This document shows positions 8,642-19,157 of a stretch of 64,000 nt of DNA, one piece after another; position 1 is the first letter of the stretch; every line of letters begins with the position of its first letter. The position numbers were made by a program, and so were the translations under genes. The stretch comes from Cryptosporidium bovis (taxonomy: Eukaryota > Apicomplexa > Conoidasida > Eucoccidiorida > Cryptosporidiidae): positions 124,001-188,000 of the forward strand of contig VHIT02000024.1 in assembly GCA_009768925.2 (NCBI GenBank), written 5' to 3'. Under the pieces are notes generated by a model, which saw only the letters and a list, made by a program, of their open reading frames with translations, ran no database searches and was not told the origin of the DNA.

Positions 8642-11600
8642 ATGAATAATAAAATAATTAGTAACAAAATATCAGGGGAAGATTATGATGAGTTGTGTGT
8701 GAATGCTTTAAATAGTGTAAGTCGTCCTCCAGAAATAGATGAGCCATTCTTAGGTGTGTTTAAGTCAAAACCTAAACTAAAAATAATATCAAGGGAAAAG
8801 GATCATTTGAGAAATAAGGAAAGAATTAACGAATCAAATGAGGCTAAATCGAATAATCTGACGGAGTATAAAAATGAACCAATGAAAGATAATAAGACAA
8901 ATAATTTAAGTGATAATGCAAGAAGAAAGCGAGAAAATGTTTCAGTTATGGATGAATATATATTAAAAAATGATATAAAAGAAGATTATTTAATAACCAA
9001 AAATTTAAGAAGAATAAAAAGTGAGAATGGTGAAGAATACAGAAAAGATATAATTAATAAAAATAGTAAGACTAACATATCAAAAACAATAAGTAATGAT
9101 TCATTAAATAAGGCTTCAAGCGAAACGAGAAAGAGAAAGATAACAAATTCAGCAAATAAAGCGAGAGATGAATTCTTGTCTGTAATTACTCCAATATCAC
9201 CGTATGTAATATCTCCAAAAAACAATATAAATAACTATTGTAAAAACAATAATAATAATAAGGAATTGACAGAAAGAAATATTGATATATTAAAATCACT
9301 AATTGAAATAAAAGATAAGGAATTAAGCAATTTGAATACTAACTATAGTTATGAGAAGTCTGAATATAAATTAGAGATAATACATTTAAAGGAAAGAATA
9401 AGAGAGTATGAGGATAGTTATTTGACATTAAAAAAAGATCTAGTATTCAAAGATGAAATTATTGAAAATTTAAATGACAATATAAACAAATTAAAATCTG
9501 AACACATTTCAACAAAAGAGTCGCTTGAAATAATGTTGGAAGCAGAAAAAAATGCAAATCTGAACTTAAAGCAAGAATTAAAAGAAAAAATTGCATTATT
9601 AAATAGTTTTGGTTTCTCAGGTTTGAACATATTGTCTGAAGAAGGAATAATTATTGAACAAAAAAACTATAAATATAAATATTTCGATGCAGTTAGTAAA
9701 TTACAAAGATTAGAAACGGAATTGGTATTGCTAAAAAAATCAACAAAACAAGGTAATAATATTATAGCCGGATCACTTCCACCTATATATTTTGGAGAAA
9801 TGAGTTTAGTGAGAGCAAACAAAGATTTTATAGAATTAGGTTTATCTTTAAAAGAAGTAAATGTTAATATAACTGGTATGACGTGTGATGGAGGCGTTGA
9901 AAATAATGAAGAGGTATTCCAACTGGTTACTGAAAACAGAATTTTATTTCAAGACAATATTAAACTTAGAGAAGAACTTGAGCTTCAAAGGAACAAAAAT
10001 ATTGTTGCAAATATAAGAAATTTGACGCAGAAACCAATAACTATATCTTCCTGTATTGGAACGCGTTTATCACTATCAGAAATAGAATTGCTTGAAAATA
10101 ATTCAAGGTTATATGAAGAAAGAAAAAGAATGAATAACTATTTCGCTATTGACAATAAAAATGTTTGTATTAATATAAACCCAAGAGATAGTAATCATAA
10201 TATGAATATAAGTAAATTGAATTGTATAAATATATCTTCCGTTTATGATAATTATTGTTCAAATTTAATTAGCAAGGGTACCCAAACATTAACAGGAAAA
10301 GAATGCGAATATAGTAATAGTGATGAAATGAATAAATCATCAGAACTAATAAAGGAATTAACAGTAATAGTAGAAGTTAATGACAATTTAAATAATAATT
10401 GTAATGAAAATGAATTAAAAGATGATATTCACTTGAATTACTATAAATTAGCATTTGAAAACTATGACTTAATTCAGAAAATGAAACTAAACAACAAAAA
10501 TAATATTAAAAATGATAGTTATGTAAGTGAATATATTACTGATATTAATCAAAGAAATAATTACAGTCTTAATAATTATATGTATTATGAAAGTATAAAT
10601 AATAAATTAATAAATTCGAAACAAATTCAAGAAATCAAAAGGATAATATTTGAATTAAATTACAAATTAAAAGAGATAAAAAATGTGGTACTGAAGTGTT
10701 TAATTGTTCCACCAAATTTAATGGATATAATTAAAAATATGATATATAATAGTAATATTAATACTAATAATACACAAATAGAGAATATAATTTATAAGGA
10801 CAATTTATTATACAATATCTCAATACTTATTTCAAGAGTATACAAAAGTTATATAGATTACATAAATAAAAGGGCTGAATCATTTATTTCTCAGAAAAAA
10901 GAATATGATGAAAATTTATCGAGGTTTGAATTTCAAATTCACAAAACAACACAAGAGAAAATTGATTTATTGAATGAAATTAAAAAATTAAGGGATAATA
11001 TTGAAATTAGGGAGAGCAAAGTTAAAGAATTTATTCAGAATAAAAGTGAAGATAATATTGGTACAATCAAGGATGAAATGAATATAGATAAGAGTGAAAC
11101 AATTAACGAATGCTATTATGAAAGGGATGAAATCATGAGCTGTTATACGTTTGGAGATAATTCAACTATTAATTTAGACAATGAAATGGAATTAAGTATA
11201 CGAAGTTTAAATGGTATTACTAACGTCAATAGTAACATTAACAATAAAATTGAAAACAACGAAGATGATTTATTTAATTCGGAAATGGAGTTCATAGAAG
11301 AATCAAAGTGTAGTATAAAAACAAAAATAAGTAATGATTCAGATAAAATAGATAAAATAATAAAACTTCAGGGTAGAATAAGATCATTTAGGCAGAACAA
11401 TAATATTGAAAATAATATTCATAAGTCTTTTTCTAATATTATTCCCGTGAATGATGTTAATATGGATGATATATTTAAAAAAACTGATGTTTCAGTAAAA
11501 TTAGATTTTGATGAGAATATTAACTTAAAAGATGATGGTTTAGTTATATACAATCAATTTTCATCACAAATTACAAACAAAGAAGAGTTTAAAGGCATTA

Positions 11601-12316
11601 CAGGTACGTCGATGTTATTGAGATTATATAGATATTATAAACAATCAAAAGAATTGGAGAAACAGGTAATGAAATTAACTAAAGAAAAGCAAAAAATTGA
11701 ATTAGATTACGAAAAGGATGCTCAAAGAATTCAAATGAATTTATTGTCTTATAAATTGATTATAGAAGCAAGAGATGCTGAAGTAAGTGCGCTTAAAGAT
11801 AAATGTGAGTATTTAAACTCCAGAATGGAAGAAGATATAAATAACATTAAAGTAGCATCAAGAGAAGAAATAGAAAAAGTATGGAAACCAAGAGTTGAAG
11901 ATTTAAATCTAAAGTGTGATGAATATAAGTTTAAAATTACTTCGCTTGAAAGTGAAATGGTCATATTACGTCAACAACTTTCTTTTCAGAAGCAAATACA
12001 TTCAAAAAAATATGGAATTAAAACTAATTATAATTGCAATAATTCTGATAGCAAGATTAAAACACCAAATGAAATTTATAATTGTGACCAAATAAATAAA
12101 AGTCAAAGGTTATTAATCGAAAGTAGTAATAGTGATCTTTTAAGTGACTGTATTGATTCGGATAATTATACCCACACTGAAGATCAAAATTACGAAAATA
12201 TTACAAATTTTAATATTAGTGATCAAGGTGAAAATGATGATAACAGTAATCGGCATCTACATAACTTAAGGTCAGCATTAACTAAGCTGAAAACAGTATC
12301 TAGTTCATACAATTAA
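8642..12316 (+). CDS. Large Asn-rich coiled-coil protein, function unknown
   Basis: This 1224-residue protein has no enzymatic motif that I recognise. Coiled-coil stretches occupy about residues 205-320 (KSLIEIKDKELSNLN onward), 750-800 and 990-1120 (LRLYRYYKQSKELEKQVMKL onward). They are separated by Asn/Asp/Ser-rich linkers. The N-terminus is basic and charged (about residues 50-180). There is no signal peptide or membrane segment. The ATG at 8642 follows AT-rich leader sequence. The overall plan resembles centrosomal, basal-complex or cytoskeletal scaffolds, but nothing specific identifies it. Compositional bias will make homology searches unreliable unless low-complexity regions are masked. 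Confidence 0.8.
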   Translation: MNNKIISNKISGEDYDELCVNALNSVSRPPEIDEPFLGVFKSKPKLKIISREKDHLRNKERINESNEAKSNNLTEYKNEPMKDNKTNNLSDNARRKRENVSVMDEYILKNDIKEDYLITKNLRRIKSENGEEYRKDIINKNSKTNISKTISNDSLNKASSETRKRKITNSANKARDEFLSVITPISPYVISPKNNINNYCKNNNNNKELTERNIDILKSLIEIKDKELSNLNTNYSYEKSEYKLEIIHLKERIREYEDSYLTLKKDLVFKDEIIENLNDNINKLKSEHISTKESLEIMLEAEKNANLNLKQELKEKIALLNSFGFSGLNILSEEGIIIEQKNYKYKYFDAVSKLQRLETELVLLKKSTKQGNNIIAGSLPPIYFGEMSLVRANKDFIELGLSLKEVNVNITGMTCDGGVENNEEVFQLVTENRILFQDNIKLREELELQRNKNIVANIRNLTQKPITISSCIGTRLSLSEIELLENNSRLYEERKRMNNYFAIDNKNVCININPRDSNHNMNISKLNCINISSVYDNYCSNLISKGTQTLTGKECEYSNSDEMNKSSELIKELTVIVEVNDNLNNNCNENELKDDIHLNYYKLAFENYDLIQKMKLNNKNNIKNDSYVSEYITDINQRNNYSLNNYMYYESINNKLINSKQIQEIKRIIFELNYKLKEIKNVVLKCLIVPPNLMDIIKNMIYNSNINTNNTQIENIIYKDNLLYNISILISRVYKSYIDYINKRAESFISQKKEYDENLSRFEFQIHKTTQEKIDLLNEIKKLRDNIEIRESKVKEFIQNKSEDNIGTIKDEMNIDKSETINECYYERDEIMSCYTFGDNSTINLDNEMELSIRSLNGITNVNSNINNKIENNEDDLFNSEMEFIEESKCSIKTKISNDSDKIDKIIKLQGRIRSFRQNNNIENNIHKSFSNIIPVNDVNMDDIFKKTDVSVKLDFDENINLKDDGLVIYNQFSSQITNKEEFKGITGTSMLLRLYRYYKQSKELEKQVMKLTKEKQKIELDYEKDAQRIQMNLLSYKLIIEARDAEVSALKDKCEYLNSRMEEDINNIKVASREEIEKVWKPRVEDLNLKCDEYKFKITSLESEMVILRQQLSFQKQIHSKKYGIKTNYNCNNSDSKIKTPNEIYNCDQINKSQRLLIESSNSDLLSDCIDSDNYTHTEDQNYENITNFNISDQGENDDNSNRHLHNLRSALTKLKTVSSSYN

Positions 12317-12799
12317 ACAATGTATATCTTCAAACATATTATACAAATAGTTATCACTTAAAAATTATGTTTTTTATTTTATGTGCTAAATTGTATATAT
12401 CTTTATTGTTTTCTTAAATAATTGCTTTTTTTAATGTGGATGACATGTACATGCATTTTCTTTAGTAATAAATATGCACCGGTATACAGAAATAAATGAC
12501 GTGGAAACGGGGAAAACAACTAATTAAAAAAGAATTAGTAATAAAGAATAAATAAAACATCAATTAAATGATGACGAGTTAAATAAAATAGCAATTCTAT
12601 TAATAAAGAATAAATGACGTGTTACATATATTTATGGATTAATTATTGTAAATTAAATTTATTTAATTAAATAAGTGAACAAATTTAATAATATAGTTTG
12701 TTAAATCAATATTAATATGTATTTAATAATTAAAATAGATTAGAAAGGATCGCAATAATATAATAAACAGGATAGTTAATAAAAATAAATCAAAAAAAG
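12317..12799. other. Intergenic region upstream of CCCH gene
   Basis: AT-rich spacer between two tandem genes. It carries two copies of AATAAATGACGTG (12491-12503 and 12609-12621) and ACCGGTAT at 12479. No gene seen. Confidence 0.65.
12491..12621. repeat. Two direct copies of AATAAATGACGTG
   Basis: A 13-bp sequence at 12491-12503 is repeated exactly at 12609-12621, 118 bases apart, 180-310 bases before the CCCH start codon. Its TGACGTG core resembles a CRE/bZIP-like site. The flanking AATAAAGAATAAAT also repeats, so local duplication is possible. Confidence 0.4.
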
Positions 12800-13345
12800 A
12801 TGAACACATTAAGGAATATGTGTGGAACTGAAGATCCAGATAAAAAGCATTACTTCCTATCAATATACGAATTGTATGCATTTAGAACAATAGTATGCGA
12901 TTTACATTTACATGGAAAATGCAAGGATTCTGATAAATGCCCATTCAGTCATTGTTTAACATGGCAGAGAAGGAATCCAAATAGCCATTATTATTCACCA
13001 AAATTATGTCCAGAAATTTGTTTCGTAAGAAGCAATGAAAAGATGAACTTGATAAGAAGATGTAAGAAAGGAAAAATATGTACATTTGCACATTCTAAAG
13101 AGGAACAACTTTACCATCCATTAATGTACAAGACGAAAGAATGTTCATTGTATCCTAATTGTAACAGATATTACTGCCCATTTTCACACGGTAAGAATGA
13201 AATAAGAACTGCAGAAAATATAAGAGATGCAATCGATGAAGTTACAAGAAATTGCACAAATAGATTATTCAAAAATCCGCATCAGTTATTGTCAAATATG
13301 GGAAATGGAGCAAAATTAATTACTGAAGCTAACACTAATTATTTA

Positions 13346-13409
<64 letters not shown>

Positions 13410-13828
13410 TTAACAATAACATTAATAACATGTTGAATAATTATAGTATTAGTAATGGTATAAATAGAATAAACAACATTAATAATAATTTTTTTAATAA
13501 TGGTTATATGAATGGTATTGAAACAGAAAATAAAAAGATAAAAGAGACTTCAATAAAATTAAAGTATCAGTTGTTTGATCGGGAAGCAGAAAAAAATGAT
13601 TATTGCATATCAAATTTAAATTCAATATGGTATACAAATAACAACTGGAACTTTCATCCATCATTTATGGACATGATTTCATTTACAGATAACAATAAAA
13701 ATATGCATAATGGTGAATTAAATACAAGAGAAAATAAAGAATTATTTAAAGACAATAAACTTGAGACTGAATATGATCAAATGTGGAAAGAAATATCAAC
13801 TGAATATAATGATAAGAATTATGTTTAG
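12800..13828 (+). CDS. Unkempt/RR-TZF-type CCCH zinc-finger protein
   Basis: This 342-residue protein has three CCCH modules in the first 132 residues: CDLHLHGKCKDSDKCPFSH (about 33-51), a second with CKKGKICTFAH (about 93-103), and CSLYPNCNRYYCPFSH (about 115-130). The linkers RRNPNSHYY and LYHPLMYKTKEC match the arrangement of Unkempt and plant RR-TZF proteins (arginine-rich linker, then a HP..YrT..C finger). These bind RNA and regulate mRNA stability or translation. The rest is Asn-rich, including a run of 21 Asn encoded by a pure AAT repeat, and has no recognisable domain. It is tandem with the upstream coiled-coil gene and convergent with GluRS. Confidence 0.85.
13346..13408 (+). repeat. 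(AAT)21 microsatellite inside the CCCH gene
   Basis: 63 bases of uninterrupted AAT encode 21 consecutive Asn. A pure trinucleotide array like this is expected to vary in length between isolates without breaking the frame. Confidence 0.95.
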
Positions 13829-13995
13829 CATTTTATTAAGAAGTTAATAAGCATTAATAAAATAACGTGTGAAGAATAGTGACTTAATAAACAATGGTGG
13901 GTAAAGGAATTTTAAACACTTCAGTATGTCAAATTAAAATAATAAGGATTATATGAGATTAGAAACAGTTACTAATTATTTCAACTAATAAAGTA

Positions 13996-15675
13996 CTAAT
14001 TCTTCCCTTTCACCAGCTTTTGTGCATCTATTTTGGAAGAAATGGTTGATGAAGCCTTTGATTTTCCATCTGGTATTTTAATTAGAATAATTGGGTCATT
14101 TGGTTTATTTTGATCAAAAGGTCTATCAACAATAAAATAACCTCTTCTTTCAAGTTGTAATCTATCACTACGTTTAAGATCTTTAATGAGTGGATCACAA
14201 TAAACAGGTGTTTTAAATAGAGAATCACGATTGACAAGATCTTGAATTTCATCACCTTCTTCAGGCTTCCTTTTGTTAATTAAGAGGTCATATTCTCTAA
14301 TGATACATTTTGTTAAATTTGAAGGCAAATTAGAAATCCAGTGTATTTTCTTCTTTGTCGATCTAAAATCACCTTGAAGATTTAATCTACCTTCAAATAC
14401 AATATCATTAGATTCAATATTATTAATTTGCGAAACGTCATCAATAATAGCGTTTCCCCACTTCATTAAAGTAATTTCTTCACCAGAAGTAATTTGCATA
14501 GCATCATCTCTATCAATAAGTATTGATTTGTACATAACAATTTTACCTTTACCAAGAGAAGGATTCTTTTGATGCATATCACGTTCATTTATTAAAGGTT
14601 CATCTGGAGCGTCTTTCAAATTTAATATAACAGCATCTTGTCCAACAGCAAAATATCTCGGTACAATTGGGTCCATTAATTGTTTATTAATTGTCCAAAG
14701 TTTGTCCCATTCCATTAAATTTGAGTTTTTAGATGGTCCTTGTTCTGAGACAAATTGTAACAATGCATCTGGTGAAAGTCCTCTTCTAATAATACCTCTT
14801 ACTGTTGGAAATCTTGGGTCATCCCAACCATCAACTAATCCATTATTAACAATCCATGTTAATTTTCTTTTTGAAAGTACAGTATTAACAAAATTTAATC
14901 TTGAGAATTCATATATTTCAACTGGTCTTAAATTAAGTGCATTTATAACCCAATTGTATTGTTCGATTCTATCAGAATATTCGTTACTCCTTAAAGCATG
15001 TGTAACTCCTTCAATGCTGTCTACAATTGGGCAAGCAAAATCATATGTTGGATATACCTTATATTTTGTCCCTGTTCTATGATGTGGGGTCAATACACAC
15101 CTATATAAAACTGGATCTCTCATACATTTATTTTTACATTGCATATCTATTTTCGCACGAACACAACATTTAATACCATGCTCAGTACCGTCAATCATTT
15201 CTTTCCACAATCTAAGATTTTCATCAACAGAATTATTGCGATTTTTACTTTCTATACCTTTACCTCTCTCTTCTCTCATAACTTCAATACAGGTATCATC
15301 TACATATGCTTTACCTAATTTAAACATTTCTTCACAATAATTCATAATGGTCTCAAAGTGATCAGAAGTAAAAGATACATTAAATGGAGTGATTCCAAGC
15401 GTTTTTAAATCTTCTTGAATACTTTCTTGGAATTCCTCATTTTCTAATACAGGATTTGTATCATCAAATCTTAATAACATTTTACCATCATATTTATTTG
15501 CATAGTAATAATTTAGCAAAGCAGCTTTCGCATGACCAATATGAAGGTAACCAGATGGTTCTGGTGGGAATCTTGTTACTACTTGTCCTTGAATGGCATT
15601 AGGAAGTTTTCCTTCATATTGCCCAGTTTTAGCTGATTTATTGCTATCAGATTTAGTATTTATGTGTGAAGGCAT
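13996..15675 (-). CDS. GluRS: Glutamyl-tRNA synthetase, cytosolic eukaryotic type
   Basis: This 559-residue class I synthetase charges tRNA-Glu. The Rossmann domain begins RFPPEPSGYLHIGHAKAA, with the HIGH signature at residues 45-48. The KMSKS-equivalent loop is LSKRK (about 267-271). Family blocks DFACPIVDSIEG, WDDPRFPTVRGI and SRLNF are present. The second half matches the beta-barrel anticodon-binding domains of the archaeal/eukaryotic GluRS-GlnRS group. Block pattern and close match to the GluRS part of EPRS favour GluRS over GlnRS. The N-terminal GST-like appendage of many eukaryotic GluRS is absent, with only about 30 polar residues before the core. No targeting sequence is visible, consistent with cytosolic action. 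Confidence 0.95.
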   Translation of the reverse strand: MPSHINTKSDSNKSAKTGQYEGKLPNAIQGQVVTRFPPEPSGYLHIGHAKAALLNYYYANKYDGKMLLRFDDTNPVLENEEFQESIQEDLKTLGITPFNVSFTSDHFETIMNYCEEMFKLGKAYVDDTCIEVMREERGKGIESKNRNNSVDENLRLWKEMIDGTEHGIKCCVRAKIDMQCKNKCMRDPVLYRCVLTPHHRTGTKYKVYPTYDFACPIVDSIEGVTHALRSNEYSDRIEQYNWVINALNLRPVEIYEFSRLNFVNTVLSKRKLTWIVNNGLVDGWDDPRFPTVRGIIRRGLSPDALLQFVSEQGPSKNSNLMEWDKLWTINKQLMDPIVPRYFAVGQDAVILNLKDAPDEPLINERDMHQKNPSLGKGKIVMYKSILIDRDDAMQITSGEEITLMKWGNAIIDDVSQINNIESNDIVFEGRLNLQGDFRSTKKKIHWISNLPSNLTKCIIREYDLLINKRKPEEGDEIQDLVNRDSLFKTPVYCDPLIKDLKRSDRLQLERRGYFIVDRPFDQNKPNDPIILIKIPDGKSKASSTISSKIDAQKLVKGKN

Positions 15676-15947
15676 TCTAAAAAATTAATTTGTAGTAATC
15701 AAATTAAATTAAAATTTATATTTATAATAAATTAAAGACAAAGATTTAATGATTAAATTAATAATGGGTGTGTATAAAATACTTAAAGAAGAAAAAAAGT
15801 AAATAAAAGAATAGAAATCGAATAAATAGAGCAAGATTTCAATATTTCTTTATTGTTATTCCACTTCGCACTTTTTTAATTCTTTTTTCTTTTTTTTTCT
15901 CTTAATTTTGCTTTTTGGTTCGAGACAATAAAGGGGAAAAAAGGCTT

Positions 15948-15955
15948 AGGCGCCT
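15948..15955. promoter_or_regulatory. AGGCGCCT palindrome
   Basis: Contains GGCGCC about 275 bases upstream of the GluRS ATG, in otherwise AT-rich DNA. It is one of several intergenic GGCGCC sites in this window. Confidence 0.35.
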
Positions 15956-16325
15956 TAAACCTTAAATCTCAAAAGGTCCAAAAATAAGCTAAAGAAAATT
16001 TTAAAGGCAGTAAGAAATATCGAAATGAATTTATTCAAACCAAAGGACAACTTATATAAAATTCAAGATATTAAATAATAAACACTATGCCTGGTTGTTA
16101 TTAAAACAATTAGTTTATGTAGCTGTATAATATTAATAGGTTTTCATCTAAATAAGTAATAATGAAAAAATTGTTATGATCATATAATAATAAGTTGTTT
16201 GTTATTTTCTCATTTTTTTAATTCAATTCAATAAAAATATCAGAGACAACAATTGTTTATTAATATTTTTCATAATTTGAACAACTGTCCACAAAGATTA
16301 ATTATTGAAATAACAAAATTATATG

Positions 16326-16341
16326 CATGCAAATTTGCATG
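16326..16341. promoter_or_regulatory. Palindromic TGCATG-type site
   Basis: CATGCAAATTTGCATG is a perfect 16-bp palindrome, preceded by TG so that the left side reads TGCATGCAAAT. TGCATGCA is an established ApiAP2 target in apicomplexans, so this may be a paired AP2 site upstream of GluRS. Confidence 0.45.
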
Positions 16342-16445
16342 TAATTAAGATCGTAGAAAAAGTAAATTAAAGAGATAATAAATATAGTTTAAATATTAGA
16401 ATAAATAGTAGATACATTTTAATTACTATTAAAAAAGCAAAATAG

Positions 16446-19157
16446 CTATTTTTTTAAAAGATTAGTAAGAGTATATTTTCCAGTTGAGTGAGAAGGCTTG
16501 ATGATCTGTGGGAATTTAATGGATGAAATTGTGAGATTTAGTTCTTGTATGGCTTTTTGAACCTTTAAATGATTAGGGCCATTTATTTCAATATATAATT
16601 TTTTCTTATCGCTAATATGCTTAGAATTTCTTGTATTTTGAATTTGAATGTTAGGCAATGAAGATAGAGAGGGGTCAGGTGGAATATAAATACCTTTAAC
16701 TTGACAAATAACACCGCAATTGTCATTTACAGATTTAATAATATCTTTGTGAACAATTTTTTGTCTGATATGTGTCGGATAATCATTGATTTCAAAGATA
16801 CCAATAACTCTACCATCTACAACTTGGTGAAGATTATTAGGTAATATTGATGACGTGGAAGCAATATGATTATTAGAAATAACATTACAAGTTTTAAAGT
16901 TTTTGTCAATTTCATTATTATGAATATCACTGTTGTTATTTGAATTATTTGATTCAATATCAAATTTATCTTTTACAATAATACTTTCTTCAGTAATATT
17001 GCTATTATTGTCTGGAATAAGACCAAGAGCCTTTTTTGTATCATCTTTAAGTATTTGTAATGAATTTTTCTCATCCTTTGAAAATTTGAATCCTTTTCCA
17101 CCAAAACCAAAATTTTTAATTCTTTTTTTAATTTTTCTAACAGATTCTGCATTGTTCGAGAATGAGTTAGAGTAATTATTTGAATCAGAATCATTAATAT
17201 TGGAGTAATTGTTTGATTTAATCATGTTATTATAAATATTTACGAGTTCTAAATCAATTGTAATATTTCCATTACTGTTGTTATCATCGCTATTAATAGT
17301 CTCGCAGTTAATGGCATTGCTATTATTTAATGAACTAGAATTTTTAATTGCGAGTTCAATTAAATCAGAAGAATGAGGTATTTCATTTGGAAGCAATAGG
17401 GTGAAGGAAGTACCGAAGTTACCTGCCCTTCCTGTTCTTCCAATTCTATGAATGTAATCTTCAATATGATGTGGAGCACCATAATTAATGACTAGTAGAA
17501 TGTTATCAATATGGAGTCCTCTTGAAAAGATTGACGTTGCAATAAGAATATTTTGTCCAGATGGTGGCGGTGGGTTTGAATTAACATTGGTCTTTGAAAA
17601 TGTTGTTAAATTTGAATGTCTATCATAGTGGTCTTGTCCACTATGTAACGTTAAGCAATTATAGCCGTATGGTATTAATTTAGCAAAAAGTTCATCCACT
17701 TCAGTTTGTCTATTACAAAAAATAACAATAAGTCCAAATTCAGACCATTCACCTAAAAGCTGCAATAGTCTTAAAAATAATTCATTCTCATTTTTGTACA
17801 ATTCAATATATTGTTTAACGTTGTGGTTTGTCTGACCTTTTTTACCAACAACTATTTGTATTGGATTTTCAAGTATACGATTTGTAAATTGTTCAATTAC
17901 ATTAGGAAATGTTGCAGAAAATATAGCTATTTGTCTATCCGGTCTAATTATGCTTATAATACTTAAAAGTTGAGGAGCAAATCCCATATCAAATAATCTA
18001 TCCCCTTCATCAATAACCATAAATGATATATATTGAAATAAATGTATTTTTTTATATAGTAGTATCATAATATCAATTATCCTACCTGGAGTGCCTATAA
18101 TTATATCTGTACCAGATCTTATTTTATTTAACTGTTGACTTATTCCTAGTCCACCACAAATTATATTTGCACTCAAGTTAACTAGACTTGCCACTTTTTT
18201 AGTTTGTTTATACACCTGTAAGGCAAGCTCTCTTGTAGGTACAATAATTAGTCCCTTTATGTATTTGCTATTATCACTACTTTTATTATTAATGCTGAAT
18301 GGATAATCGTTGTTTATCTGAACAAGAACATGTCTTATTAGTGGAAGAACATATGCAAAGGTTTTCCCACTTCCTGTTTCTGCTATTCCAATCAAGTCAT
18401 GACCAGACATAAGTATTGGAATTGATTGCATTTGAATAGGGAATGGTTTTGATATACCTTTTTTTTTTAAATAATTATTTATAGGTAGTGGTAGACCACA
18501 TTGTGAGAAGTTTAATATTGGTTTAATTGAGTTTATTTGTACAGATGCGTTGTTTTTGTTTTTAATCTTCTTAATATGTATTCCATTGTTAGTAACTCTA
18601 ATATGGTCGACTTCATGTTGTTTTAATTTTTTTAACTCATTTACTTCTCTGTAAAAATTTTTAATTATCTTTGGATAGTTATGCTTATCATGCTGAATTT
18701 CAGGTATTCTTCTTTTTTTATCTGTATTATTTGATGAACTATCAATTATATTTTTATTTTCGTTATATGTACCTTCCTCATTATCCAGGGCATCTTTACT
18801 TGAATCAGAATCAAAATTATAATTTGAAGAATCAGTGTCTGAAATAAGTGTTTGTTCAGGTTCTTTCTCACCAATTATAACATTATTATTGCTAACATTG
18901 TTATTACTATTATCATAGTTACTCTTAAATACTCGTATGAATTCTTTGTAGTATTTGTCCTGATCGATATTTTCATCTACAGTACCAAAGTTTCCATTCT
19001 TATCGTTAAAATTTGAATTAAGCTTCTCAATATCATCTATAGTAATTGAGTTGTTTGAAGTTAAATTATTATTTTTGTTTATGCCTTTTAATATACTAGA
19101 CAAGGAGTGAATCTTCGATATTCTCTCTTTCTTCTTCAGGTCATCATTATTGTTCAT
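16446..19157 (-). CDS. DDX46: DEAD-box splicing helicase Prp5/DDX46
   Basis: This 903-residue RNA helicase has a Q-motif region (LNFSQCGLP...PFPIQMQSIP), motif I AETGSGKT (259-266), Ia PTRELA, GG and TPGR, motif III SAT, and motif VI HRIGRTGR (about 570). Motif II reads DEGD (383-386) instead of DEAD. The flanks (RPDRQIAIFSATFP, ILENPIQIVVG) match Prp5/DDX46 closely. The C-terminal domain with EINDYPTHIRQKI and KGIYIPP matches the C-terminal region of DDX46, which sets it apart from DDX42 and DDX23. Prp5 promotes stable U2 snRNP-branch-site pairing. The N-terminal 190 residues and the segment at about 625-680 are Asn/Ser-rich. It is divergent from the AP2 gene. Confidence 0.9.
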   Translation of the reverse strand: MNNNDDLKKKERISKIHSLSSILKGINKNNNLTSNNSITIDDIEKLNSNFNDKNGNFGTVDENIDQDKYYKEFIRVFKSNYDNSNNNVSNNNVIIGEKEPEQTLISDTDSSNYNFDSDSSKDALDNEEGTYNENKNIIDSSSNNTDKKRRIPEIQHDKHNYPKIIKNFYREVNELKKLKQHEVDHIRVTNNGIHIKKIKNKNNASVQINSIKPILNFSQCGLPLPINNYLKKKGISKPFPIQMQSIPILMSGHDLIGIAETGSGKTFAYVLPLIRHVLVQINNDYPFSINNKSSDNSKYIKGLIIVPTRELALQVYKQTKKVASLVNLSANIICGGLGISQQLNKIRSGTDIIIGTPGRIIDIMILLYKKIHLFQYISFMVIDEGDRLFDMGFAPQLLSIISIIRPDRQIAIFSATFPNVIEQFTNRILENPIQIVVGKKGQTNHNVKQYIELYKNENELFLRLLQLLGEWSEFGLIVIFCNRQTEVDELFAKLIPYGYNCLTLHSGQDHYDRHSNLTTFSKTNVNSNPPPPSGQNILIATSIFSRGLHIDNILLVINYGAPHHIEDYIHRIGRTGRAGNFGTSFTLLLPNEIPHSSDLIELAIKNSSSLNNSNAINCETINSDDNNSNGNITIDLELVNIYNNMIKSNNYSNINDSDSNNYSNSFSNNAESVRKIKKRIKNFGFGGKGFKFSKDEKNSLQILKDDTKKALGLIPDNNSNITEESIIVKDKFDIESNNSNNNSDIHNNEIDKNFKTCNVISNNHIASTSSILPNNLHQVVDGRVIGIFEINDYPTHIRQKIVHKDIIKSVNDNCGVICQVKGIYIPPDPSLSSLPNIQIQNTRNSKHISDKKKLYIEINGPNHLKVQKAIQELNLTISSIKFPQIIKPSHSTGKYTLTNLLKK

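Larger units (their letters stand above)
15676..16445. other. Intergenic region upstream of GluRS
   Basis: Between the GluRS start and the helicase stop. It contains the AGGCGCCT palindrome (15948-15955) and a perfect 16-bp palindrome with TGCATG units (16326-16341). No RNA gene recognised. Confidence 0.65.

Noticed and set aside
14702..15082. 126-residue open frame antisense to GluRS
   Set aside because: Shadow of a highly conserved gene on the other strand.
15918..15928. GGTTCGAGACA, tRNA B-box-like
   Set aside because: No A box or cloverleaf upstream; preceding sequence is poly-T rich.
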